DNA of 52,526 bases from the NCBI GenBank assembly GCA_027579435.1, contig JANBPK010001217.1:16586-69111 (forward strand), in the 5' to 3' direction. The number at the start of each line of letters is the position of its first letter. The stretch's first letter is position 1. The notes beneath the pieces were generated by a model. The model was not told where the DNA came from, made no database searches, and saw nothing but the letters and a program-made list of their open reading frames with translations. The DNA is from Candolleomyces eurysporus (taxonomy: Eukaryota > Basidiomycota > Agaricomycetes > Agaricales > Psathyrellaceae). The position numbers were made by a program, and so were the translations under genes. Below are positions 10,377 through 21,024 of this stretch, piece by piece.

Positions 10377-12296
10377 TCACGGGCGCGGTTACCAAAATGA
10401 CGGGATAACATACAGATACCTCTTGGATGGATGGATGGATTCTGTTCGGTTTCTTGCCTCCTGATGGCACTTATCTCATGTCTCCATTTACGATTTTGCT
10501 CTGGTCACNTTTTTTAACGACTTTGGAACGATTTTCTCTCATGTCTCTTGGATCTCTATATCTCAAATGGGTTGGATGTATATTCTGCTGGCGCTATATC
10601 TCTGTATACGTAGAATTGTCGAGCTGTTTTCGCTATCGTGGGTTTCACTATAGATTTGGGACCGTGCTATCATTCTCCTGGCACCTGGGCCTTCTCACTT
10701 CTCACCAGAGGCGCCAATCCCGCAGCGAGGTAAGTAGATAGGTACACAAGGTGATCGGATGGTAGAAAGCGAACACTTCCAAACGATTCGGTATACCGCC
10801 TTCTCCTGGAAGCTTACAGGTGATGGAGTAGCATGGTTGGTCCATCCTGGACCCACAAGCGATGATCCATCATGACAAGTTCTAGCGTTTCCAAAGAAAT
10901 CCGGGGTGAGTCTATGAGGAGACTAGGCATCTTTTGCGGTCTGAGTTGAAACACTTCCCATGTGGACATTCAAAAAGATTCCTTATCGATGTGCGCAGGC
11001 AGCCACCAGGCTAACGAGGAATGGTGTTCTTCTTCTTTTGACTTTCGTTATCTCCATGAACTCAGAGAATCCTCGTTCGTTGCTCTGCGGCGTACATACC
11101 TACCAATGTGATGCATCCGACCTTTAGGCGGCGGAGTATGGATTAGATAGACTTGGTTGATGATTTCCCTAAAGGGGAAGGCCTCTGCCAAAAATTCCCC
11201 TGGTCCGCTCGATATGACAAGAGTTCCTGCTTTCACCTTTGTGGGTTGCGCTTCCTTTATGAGCTGTGCTGCGGTATGCAGAGTGAGTTTTGCTCTTGCT
11301 TTCGGAGGCTTCTGGAGGGTGAGGTTGCCTCAAGGATTGCCTATCTTTGTGCGTTCTGGACTCCGATGCCAGCCTCACTGGCTACAGGAAACTGGCGAAT
11401 TAAAAATGCCTGGTCCTTCACCCTCCGTCANATAGATTTTTCTGTCAACCTGGGGACCTCTATCGTCTCCCCGAAAGTGAAGATATGAAGGCTCCACTGG
11501 CCAATGCAGGCCGTCCCCCTAATCCGAATTTCCGCGTGATCCAAACACGGTAAGGTTGGCCCTTGGGCTGGGACGAATGAAGGTACTACACCCGTTGACT
11601 GAAGCATATCAGACATGCTGTGCTCGCCGAATACCAGGACCTTGCGAGACGGGCAGAATCATTGGTCTGTACAGGCCAGTCGACCATTGGCTCCGGAGGA
11701 GGGTGAACTCGTTTTTCAGGAGCCAATNAAAAATGCCAGAAGACAGGTCACTAGGGACAGAGAATGTACAATGAAGGCAACGGGGAGACCTGGGCTCAGA
11801 AGAAACGCGCACTTCTGGTAAGTTTTTGTGATTACAGCTGGTGAAGTAACCTTTTAGACAGGTCAGAGCCAGTCCCTCTTGTGTGGGACGGTAAATGAAC
11901 CTGGGATCTCCAGAAATTTGGCTCTAATCACTTTAGCTATATCTATTCTCAATGACCACTGTCGCGACATGGTCTAACTCCCCTAAATTGCTGAAAGAAA
12001 TCCCATGGCAAGTGAAGAAAAGTAGCCAAAAAAGTGTGTCGTGGCACTCTCGTCAAGCTCTTATATCACAAGGCGGCCAATTTAACATATTTTTAAATCG
12101 TTCATAGAGGTGTTGGTGTTTAGCCTACTCGTCTCCCAGAATTTTGAAGGGCTTTTGGAGGTTGACCTCTATTGCCGATTTGCCGATGTGCCGCCGGCGA
12201 GGTTGAATCGTGGGAACTGGTCCACCATCGGCGTCATCGTCATGCAGGGGAGTGCAACTGCCGTCTTTCTTTCAGTTCTACCATATCCCTTCCATA
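10377..12296. other. 1.9 kb without a confident gene
   Basis: Holds a TGGA-type tetranucleotide run at 10425-10440 just after the RING gene. On the minus strand there is a coding-like island at about 11309-11104. It is bounded by a CAG acceptor and a GTAGGT donor and encodes a segment including VISSGPGEFLAEAFPFRE. A second open stretch lies at about 11616-11440. I could not join them into a gene or recognise the family; they may be exons of a small gene or chance. Confidence 0.3.
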
Positions 12297-13305
12297 ATGT
12301 CCTTGGTATGTTCGAACAACATCTCCATATGACGAATGACTCTCATTCCAGTAGATTCACGCTCTGGTAGCCCGAGGGCCCACGATCCTCGCCGAACACA
12401 AGGCAGGGAAGCGGGATTTCTCGCAAGGTGAGCCCGAATATCCCTATTTGTAACGGGTGAAGACGTTGACAGTGTTGGATGATAGCAACGCAGACAATAT
12501 TATCCAAGATACCGCCAAATAACAGGCATGGGACTCATTCAGTTATCGGAGCCATGTCTAACCGAGAACCATAGCAAATTGACCTATGTTTGGGAACAAT
12601 ATCTCTTCCACTACATCTCAGAAGGCGGATTCACATACCTTGTCATGGCAGATGACGCAGCTGGGCGGTATGTTCAATGTCAATCCTGGAAAGATTGTAT
12701 TTATGGCCTTCCTGTAGGAGAATGCCTTTCGCCTTCCTCACAGAACTTCAGAGAAAGGCAAGTTTATCCGTTTCTCCAATTTGGATCCATGCCAGTGATT
12801 CATTGACATTCAAATATCTATAGTTCACTTCTGCACCGTCATCGTCGTCTTCTTCGTCGGAAGATACGCCCGCGTATGGACTTCAAGGAAGCATTGGACC
12901 TGTGATCGCCTCGTTGATGCACACGTTCAATACCGCACCACCTGTGGACGAGCTGACACGAGCGCAAAATGAGCTCAACCAAGTGAAGGACATCATGGTG
13001 CAGAACGTCGAACAGATACTAAGTCGGGGAGAGAGGATCGAGTTGCTCGTGGATAAGACGGATGTGATGGCCGGTCAGGCGACTGCCTTTAGACGCGGGG
13101 CTCGGACTGTCAGACGTGAAATGTGGTGGAAGAACACTAAAATCCTGATCCTCTCAGGCTTCGTTGCACTGGTACGTCCGTCTTTGTTATGTTGGAGCTG
13201 CGGTCACTGATTGATTGCGCTACATTTACCTTACTGGTGCAGTTCTTGCTCTGGCTCTTAGCAGCTCAGGTTTGTGGGCCAGGCCTAAATCACTGCACTT
13301 CTTGA
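12297..13305 (+). CDS. VAMP7: VAMP7-type R-SNARE (longin domain synaptobrevin)
   Basis: Seven exons: 12297-12305, 12355-12427, 12486-12525, 12575-12667, 12718-12757, 12824-13171, 13243-13305; 221 residues, almost the length of human VAMP7. An N-terminal longin domain (residues 1 to about 115; blocks ARGPTILAEH, KIPPNNSKLTYVWE, YLFHYI) is followed by an R-SNARE motif at about 127-186 with the zero-layer Arg at residue 153 (LSRGERIELL). A C-terminal membrane anchor spans about 190-212. It should act in fusion at the vacuole and late endosome, pairing with Q-SNAREs. The first coding exon has only three codons. Introns 3 and 5 begin with GC (AG|GCATGG and AAG|GCAAGT); both are required, since reading through intron 3 meets a stop and the conserved family sequence resumes exactly after each. 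Confidence 0.93.
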
Positions 13306-14969
13306 CCCCATTCGACGCTCCGGGGACTTAGCTCCCAGTCCGCTTCTCCCTTCATCCGCTGCTCTCATCCTATATGGGTAGTAATCTGTAATCACCTGAT
13401 ATACACGCTCATGCATTCATCTCCAATTTACCGACCGAAATTTCAGCAAGTTTCTCGTCTGCTTCTTGTCTTCGGCTTTTCACCTCTAGGGTAATTACGC
13501 ATATCAAAGCACCGAGTTCAACAACAATCAGCGCTCAGGCTTTATAAAGTTGTGACCCCATTACTGCCTGCAAGCTGCTCGGAGAAGATCCGGCCTATCT
13601 TGGGCGACTTGTAAGTCCTGAAAGTTTAAGAGGGCGAGACCGACGTGCCTCCACCCCAATAATCGCATCTGTTCAGCTGATAATTGAGTTGGAACAGCCT
13701 CCACATCGTTACCCCTCGGATAAGGACAACGCCGTTGAGCTTGAAGGGCGATAATGAAGTCATCAACGAAGCATTACCGCTCTGTCGTTTTGCTCTTAAC
13801 GGATTCAAACATATTCACATGTCGCCACCGGGAGTTCACATAATCACCCAAGTCCAAGTACTATATACGATACGCCGCAGGCGTCGGACGCTGTTATTTC
13901 CTTCTTGCGTGTACCAGTGCTAGTGTCAGTACGGTGGCCGTTGATGAACCAGTCTCAGCGATGGTTCCGACAACGGCTATGTTTACTATCCGGACGAGCG
14001 CGCTGTGCACAGGAATTGACAATACGCTCTCCCCTCTGGGTCCGGATCATGAACACGAGGTCGAAGGTGGAGGTAAGGTTGAATCTGTCTAAAGATACAC
14101 AGCCAAAGGAGATTCGGGAAACGCCCTCCCTTTCCTTGTCATTCCGGGGTGAAACGATGCTGAGGCATCTAAGCATCTGAGCCACTTCCTCCGCTCATTA
14201 TCCAACACATGCAATGTATTTGCCCTATCTTCTAGGCATTCTGATTGATAATGGCGTTATCAGAACCAACCCCGAGAAATTACAGGGTCTGTCGGTACCC
14301 ATGTGCGCAGTGTGGGCTGTTCTTTATCTCCAGAATTGAATCGCCCAGAGGCCGGATTGACAACCGGAAGGCAGTCTCTGGGAATTGGAGCCGCCAGTAC
14401 CATGGCCAACCTGGTCGAACTCATGATCATGATCTCCCGCGTCAACGTCTATTACCCCGCACCCTTTAAGTAAGCTAGAATCGAAACAACGGTAATAAGA
14501 CGGCTGACAGTGACATGACACCTATGACCAGAAGACATTCAAGCTAATTCCCACCCTTGCATGGAGCGTGGAGCGATGATATGATACTATCGATGATGAT
14601 ATTATGAGAATGGGCGATGCTGCAAGGCCTGCGCCAATGCAAATGAGAGATTGAAAGTAGTAGTAATACATGGAAGTGCGCATGAGACATAGTAACCGGA
14701 GCGATATAATTAAGTACTGTACAACGGTCCAGGAAGAACTATAATGAAAGTTATCGGAAACCTAATAATCATAAGAGAAACGATGAAATTGGAGCGGGAT
14801 AAGCGCAGTGAATGTCGAACTAAAATGCGCCCCCACTGGTATAGCTGGACCGAGAAGTAGGCAAAGCAAACATCAAGAGAATCTAAGTCGGGCGGACGTC
14901 AATAAGGAAGGTCTCGAGAGAATGAATGGAGATGGTAAAAGGATAGAAAAGACAGGAAGAAAAAGTTCG
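13306..14969. other. Intergenic, 1.7 kb, no confident gene
   Basis: Lies between the 3' ends of the SNARE and the minus-strand RING gene. Plus-strand open stretches at about 13680-13920, 13920-14090 and 14245-14470 look weakly coding, but no splice scheme gives a recognisable protein. The 14480-14960 part is AT-richer and holds the 3' flank of the RING gene. Confidence 0.3.
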
Positions 14970-17313
14970 TCATGAGGAGTAGATGCCGGGGTGAGAAGGT
15001 TGAATGACCTTCCCGTTCGTTACATTAGGATATCGAGAGCCATATGATACAACTTGACTTGAAGGGGCATAGGCAGACGCAACAGCCTTTGCCATGGATC
15101 CGTTGTTAAACGATGATCGAGACGTTAGGGGGGNCGCCTGGAAGCTGGCCACCAGCATGCATTCCAGGCCCAGAAGGTTGGTGAACAGCAGAAGAGGCGA
15201 CCTGAGACGACGGACTAGTCCGAGCTCGCTCGACTTCCCGTTCAGGCTGGCTGCGCTCTCGCTCTGTCCGAGTCTTTCGTCGATTACGCTCTTCCTCATC
15301 CGCCAGTCGCCGATCACGCTTGCTCTGCTCGAGGGCTCGAGCCGCGTCACTGGCACTGCTGGTTCTAGCATTAGGCGACGTAGATAGCGGGGGTTGGACT
15401 CCCCCCGGGATGACAGGTTGATGGGAAGCTAGCAGTCTCGAGATCTGATCAGCATTGTTCTGCTGGGACTGGTAGGGACGCTGAGCTTGACTAGAATGGC
15501 GGCGGAGATTGGAGGACATTGGAGGGGAAGGAGATCTCGATGGAGACAGAGAACGTTCCCTGGAAGGTCGACTTTCGCGGGAGGCAATGGAAGCAGAGAA
15601 AGTCGAGCTCTTGGGTGGAGAGGTGGAAACATAGGGTTCATTCGACAAGAGGTTATGCAATCGAGACCGCAGACCCTCGTTATCGGCAGCTCTGGGAGGA
15701 GGACTATAAGGAACGTTTCTCGCGTCATTCGCCAAAGGCGACGTGTAGGCAGCGTGGAACGTCTGAGGTGGAGAGCGTACCGGAGGCGAAGGGGATCTCG
15801 AGGCACTTCGGCTTGACGACTGGGTGCGACTCGAGCTTGAGCTGGGATTCGAATACGACCGAGCACGGCGACCATCGTATCTTGGGCGAGCTACTGCACT
15901 GTGAAGAGGCCTGTCGACGTTGACAATGGCTGGCTTGAGAGGTTTGGTAACTGAAGGCCGAACCGGTTGAGCGGGCTGAATAGCCGGATGCTTGGAAGAA
16001 TGGTCAAAGACAGAGACCCCCTTGCAGTCGCAGGAGTACGGATGGGCAATCGCACCGCAGCTGACCTCGGAGGGATCGGCTTTCGATGCACCGTACTTCA
16101 TTGTGAGGTTGGGGACGTGTTTTTCGCTGGGTTCGGGGTCGGACTCTTCAGAGGATTCCTCGTCCTCTTCCTCTTCTTCCTCATCTTCATCTTCCTCCGG
16201 CAATGGCATGAATAGGGAAACGGTGGTATCAGGGCGATTCGTGTACTGGGGGAGCGGGGCAAGGATGATCGAATTCTCAGACCGAACGGCAACTCCGTCG
16301 AGTTTGCCTTGGTCCAATTCGAGAGCAGGTAGATGATATTCGGAGGAGGGAGAAGCCCGGGTCACACCTTCGGATGTCGTGAGGAGCCTAAGCCTCTTGA
16401 CTTCGTCATTCAGGTTCATCCACTCCTTCGCCACGTAGTTGTACTGAGAGGAACGAATGAATATCGGAAAGCTCCAGTGACTCGCGATGCGGACTTACTT
16501 GACTGTAAATAAAGATAGTCAATACCAGGCGCTGATGACCAGATATAAAACTTACTCAACCATGCGGGTATAGGCTTCATGCGCCTTCGTACAATGATCT
16601 CGCAGCTCTACCTCGACCTTCACGGCGCGCTGGGTTTCCTTCTTCTGCGCGACCAAGTGCTCCTCAATTTTCTTCTTTAATTCCGCCTTCTCCTCTAGCA
16701 GCGCAACCTTCTCCTTCTGCAGCCCATCGACAGCTTGTTTCCGAGCTCGAAGGTCCGTCTTCACTTCACATAGGTAAGAAACCATTCGGTGGAGGGTTCG
16801 CAGGTCCTTGAACTGGTAGATACAAGGCGACGCGTTAGATCGTAACACGTAAGATGAAGGTAAGTATTGCGTACCGAACTCCGGGGCTTATCCTGCAGGA
16901 ACTTCTTCACGTCGGAAATCAACGCGCGAACCTGGGTTTCGGAGGACCCCTGCTCAGCGATGTTGGAAACCCGCTGGTGCAGGTCTTGAGCGGCATCCAA
17001 GTCTTCAGGCGAGATCTTGGCGTTGGTCCCCTTGGGAGACGCCTGCACGCTGTCCAAATCCAAGTGAAGCTTAACTACGGCCTTGGGGTCAAAGTAACCT
17101 CTGCAAATGGGGCAACTCGACCGCGTTATGCGGTCAAGGCAGCTAATGCCAATGGAACATAGAGTGTCAGTCACGCTTGCGGAAACAAAGAGAGACAACG
17201 ACGCACTCCATGCAAAAGACATGACCACACGTTATCGAACATGGCGTTTTACCGTCGGTTCCAAAAGGTTCAATGCAAACGTCACAACAAGAGCCGGGAC
17301 CAGCAGCGAGCAT
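14970..17313 (-). CDS. C3HC4 RING-finger protein with coiled coil, paralog of the 7371 gene
   Basis: Minus-strand exons: 17313-17207, 17142-16875, 16812-16556, a 4-nt exon 16502-16499 (TCAA), and 16443-14970; about 700 residues. RING ligands are C10, C13, C29, H31, C34, C37, C46 and C49, split by the first intron at the same place as in the paralog. A long coiled coil is encoded in exon 3 (KEKVALLEEKAELKKKIEE), then a disordered tail with an acidic EDEDEEEEEE-type block and Ser/Arg/Pro-rich sequence. The N at 15134, beside a G run, shifts the frame: reading it as a base stops at 15106, while dropping it keeps an open, well-composed tail ending SHPGIYSS at 14970 and makes the last exon a whole number of codons. 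I therefore place the stop at 14970. It is likely a ubiquitin ligase or scaffold; substrates are unknown. Confidence 0.78.
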
Positions 17314-17844
17314 CCTTGGCAGGGATAAGGTTACCAGGTGAAGGGTGGACGGAAGGCCCTGGCAGGGGGGGGAGGGGAGTTATGAGTGGGTCAGGATGAG
17401 AGGCGCAGCCTTGAAGTATCTATATCGGCGTGGAGTGTAGGAGTAATGTTGGGAACGGGATGGGAAACGGGATGGTGTGACGGGGACGTTTGGAAATGGT
17501 GAGGTCGGGAGTTGGGGGCGAAAGGACGAAGTCCTGACATATTCCAGGCGGCATGTTACAGCGGTGTTATAAGTACGGGCACGAGGTCCCCGCAATAAGC
17601 GAAGGAATATCACATATACTCGGAGGGGCAGGGGGAATCGAGCCTTCCGAATCGAACTAGTATGTCACCGGAGGTCCCTGGCTTCGTGATCACAGAATCT
17701 GTCGTCTAGGCCAGGTCCCTTGAAGGGGAATTGATGAATCTGAGACTCGCCACCGGAATAGAAAGAGTAAGTGAGCCTTGTTGTCACCTCGCGGTAGATC
17801 CCAGCCAGGACGGCTTAGTGACACAGCTACAGGGTCCTTGCAGA
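17314..17844. other. Intergenic promoter region of the RING gene
   Basis: About 530 bases. Contains G-rich runs (for example around 17366-17375) just upstream of the minus-strand RING start. No gene seen. Confidence 0.4.
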
Positions 17845-18524
17845 TTAAGCCTCGATTCTATCCGAGGACGGGTTCGATGGACGGCAGGAGGTCCTCCCAG
17901 TCTCTGTGGACCTGAGTTCGAACTGAACTAGATCGAGCTGCCTCCTGGCCTGATTAGGACAATATAAGGACAAAGAGACGCGTGACCAACCTGAATCGGA
18001 AATCGGATCGGGGCGGCCTCATGGACAAGCTTGTCAAGCAGCGCTAAAACCTTACTGGTCATTTGCATACTCTTCAGCCAATCGACTTCGAGAGCGACAA
18101 GGTACGGCTGCTGAAATGCATTCATAAAGCCAGCTTTGTCTGGGAAGAATCGGTCTCGACGGCGATGAGCCGCAACGCTCTCGGTAAACCTGGCAATAAA
18201 TGTGAAAGAAATGAGTGACAGCAAGGGTGGAAATCGACAGAAGACATTTACTCATACACGAAGCAATTCCAAGCTTCAGTTTACGTTCTCGACTGGAGCT
18301 AGTAGTCGACTGGCTGGGAAACCCAGATCCTGCATTCCCAACCATAGAAATTCAGAACAAACTCGTGCAAAAACAATCGTTATCAACGTGTACGTGGCCA
18401 ATGTCAAGGCGATCGCATCTGATACATACTTATCCTTGTTTTCAGTGAAGCAACGCAGCTCAGCGCGACGGCTGCTGATGCGGTGATCCTCAACGTGTCG
18501 GTCGGCGTCGTCTGACGACGACAT
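17845..18524 (-). CDS. Small unidentified protein, three exons
   Basis: Proposed exons 18524-18430, 18189-17991 and 17949-17845; phases agree and give 132 residues. It starts MSSSDDADRHVEDHR and is followed by charged helical segments (ESVAAHRRRDRFFPDK, LVALEVDWLKSMQMTSK) and a helical end (ARRQLDLVQFEL). The first intron would be 240 bp, unusually long here, so an extra exon may be hidden in it. The last intron is very short (41 bp). The helical pattern with an AAHxxRDR block faintly recalls small mitochondrial helical-hairpin proteins, but I do not claim that family. No membrane segment or signal peptide is seen. Confidence 0.45.
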
Positions 18525-20567
18525 CGAGTTCTGCCCGGCTACTACCCAACCCGACCTCCTGCAATCAAAATTCCCGAAAGCTCTGGCTTCACCGATGCGC
18601 AGTAGCCCCGTTCGATTTCCGTCGCGAGGAGGTCGACATGGCAGGATAGAGGTCGGTGCTTGAGAGAAAGAAGGAATTCAAAATGGTAGTCCTTTGTTTG
18701 GTTTGGCAAACATAGCGACGGCGCATGACCCCATCTACACGTGATGGAGAAATTCACCAGAAATAGAGCTTTTATCTCAGAAGGACAACTCCGCCCTCGA
18801 CAGCGCTCACTGCTTGCGAGATTGATGCTGTTATATGGACTCGTGCCCAGTTGTATTCACCCGATATCGGATTTCTATCAGAGGGCTTCATGGACGATGC
18901 GACGCGCCCATCAAGACCCACAATCATGTCTTGAACCTGCCTTTCCAAGCGAATTGAAGGCGTCAAACGTCTGTTCGCCACCATCAGAAATGGACGCACA
19001 AAGGGCGGAGAACAGGCTTTATTTTTCAGTCAGCTGTCGCCTCTTTTTCTTCTCGCGACCACCATCCTCCGACGTCCAAGACGTCTAAATTGTTCGCGGC
19101 CAGAATCCAAGGCTTCGCGGGATGATAGACACTTTGAATCATCGCGACACTGTTGCGAGGGGGACTTATCGCGCGGCAACATCACGGAATCGTTCCATCC
19201 AGTATTCCCGATCCTGACAACAAAGGCACGTCGTCCGAGGCCCGCTAAGCGCCGTAAACTCGACCGAATCCGTCTAATTGGGATCCTCATGTGGCCTCAG
19301 TTCATCATTCTACGTAGGGACAAAAGAGTGTTTAGCTGAGCAAAATGTGCCGACAATAACTGTCAATCAGAAGCTTCAGCTGTCGCGCATTGTCGATATT
19401 CGCAATATTTCCTTGCAAAGCTCATCTGCGCCCTCGTGATAAGGTCGGTGGCCCTGATGGCGGAGGATAAAGACTTTCTTGAGACCCTCTAGTCCGTACG
19501 CCGATGTTCCGGTCTTATCTTCCCGATCGATTAGATACACTCTGGCCACAGCTTCTGGAATGCGAGGTTCGTTTGTAATCTGTTTCATTCCGCCATTCAG
19601 TGAGTTAACAAACCTCCGACATGCTCGTGCGGATAAGTTGCTGCCGCCTACCGAGGAAAGTGGCGAAGGACCGCAACTGAGCTCGCCAAAAAGTGACAAT
19701 GTAATCACATTCTGGCTTCGGTCTATACATTAGCCAGACTCTGTTTATAAATGAACAATACGTCAGACCTCATTAATCCGAGATGACGACGAGCAGGTCT
19801 GCGCACCACGTTTATGTAGAAGCCGTTCTCAAAGCGTTCTAAAGGCCGAATGGATGGGATAGAGAGAATATCGCCACTTGGTCCCTACAATCGTCTTGAG
19901 ATATAAAGAACCATTGAGTTTCCAGGTCAGCGGGCCATACTACTGTCGCATTAACTCGCACGAAGTTAAATTATCGATTGCAAAGAGGATCAAGGATTGG
20001 CGTAGCATCATTGCCCGGATGGAAGGAATGTGGCGAGAAGGAGGGGCGATCCTCCGTTTTGGGATATTTCATATCGACAAGCAGTGGGTGTGCGAGACGC
20101 CACAGGAAGGTTGTTCACTGGGAAACATTCGAGAGGGTAGATTGGCGGAAAGAAAGAAGCCTCACGTAGTGGAGTTGGACCTATATTATCAGAGTAATAA
20201 TGAAGCAAGCTTCGATCAACCACATTCAATGGTTAAATCCAGTGACTAAATTACCAGAGTCCGCTTGTTTGCAGTAGCTAGGATTAGCTAGGAGGTTTTC
20301 GCATCATTGATACTCCCCCGACGTGACCAGAGATACTTTAGCTAGCTCTGTGGCAAGTTTTCGAATTCGAGTGGTCCAACGATGACGGCGGACAGGCCGG
20401 AGGTTGTTCGGATTTGGGGATCGGAACCAACGTGGCCAAACACGTCTCAATGTTCCCACGGCCTCTATCCGCTACGTTGCAATCAATTCGAGTGATCCTG
20501 CCAGCGCACCTTTACTCCAAACTCTTCATCGACCTCCATATCCTCTCCTTTTCCTTAATTTACGAAA
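18525..20567. other. 2 kb intergenic with one minus-strand open frame
   Basis: Upstream of the small gene and of Sec61-beta. Apart from the open frame at 19376-19708 (listed separately) I see no gene. The last 200 bases should hold the Sec61-beta promoter; a pyrimidine-rich stretch precedes its start codon. Confidence 0.3.
19376..19708 (-). CDS. Possible small intronless gene, 110 residues
   Basis: A continuous minus-strand frame from ATG to stop with coding-like composition in its second half (IPEAVARVYLIDREDK, LKKVFILRHQGHRPYHEG). No conserved motif, signal or membrane helix was recognised. It stands alone between two better-supported genes, so it may be an exon of a larger unresolved gene or a chance frame. 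Confidence 0.25.
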   Translation of the reverse strand: MITLSLFGELSCGPSPLSSVGGSNLSARACRRFVNSLNGGMKQITNEPRIPEAVARVYLIDREDKTGTSAYGLEGLKKVFILRHQGHRPYHEGADELCKEILRISTMRDS

Positions 20568-21024
20568 ATGGTGAGCTCAATAGAACCTCTGGTGAAGTCT
20601 GAATACTAAAGAACAGCTATAGTCTGACTCTGATTCATCGAGGCCAACTCCTAGCCGTACCTCTTCTCTTCCCGCTTCTGCCCAGATTCGGTATGTCATT
20701 TTATCCTCCAGGATGAAGAGAAAGCGTTAATCTGGATTATTTTGCAAAGGCGGAGGGCGGCTGGCTCGCAGGTCGCCAAACCTAACTCAACAAGAGCTGC
20801 AGGAGCTGGAGGCTCCTCAAACACGATGCTGAAGCTTTACACCGACGATTCCCCAGGTCTCAGAATGTGAGTAATGTCATCATGTACATATTGCGAAGTC
20901 AAAATTAAGACGGCCTCGCAGTGACCCTTTCATCGTCCTCGTTCTGTCACTGTCTTTCATCGCCTCCATTTTCTTCCTCCACATTTCCGCAAAGCTCATC
21001 CGTGCAATCACTGGCGCCAAGTAA
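20568..21024 (+). CDS. SBH1: Protein transport protein Sec61 subunit beta
   Basis: Exons 20568-20570, 20623-20690, 20750-20866 and 20922-21024; 96 residues. It is the beta subunit of the ER translocon, a tail-anchored protein. Features in order: a Ser/Pro-rich cytosolic head, a basic RRRAAGSQVAK segment, the conserved AGGSSNTMLKLYTDDSPGL block, the conserved DP that follows it, and one C-terminal transmembrane helix (about residues 64-90) ending ITGAK. The first coding exon is the ATG alone. All introns are GT-AG with short lengths (52-59 bp), and every phase closes. Family length and motif order match fungal Sec61-beta closely. Confidence 0.95.

Noticed and set aside
10425..10440. TGGA tetranucleotide run as a possible regulatory or CRISPR-like repeat
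   Set aside because: Only four units with no spacers; an ordinary microsatellite.
15106..15108. Stop codon as the end of the minus-strand RING gene
   Set aside because: It appears only if the N at 15134 is counted as a base; dropping it gives an open, conserved-looking tail to 14970 with correct exon phase.
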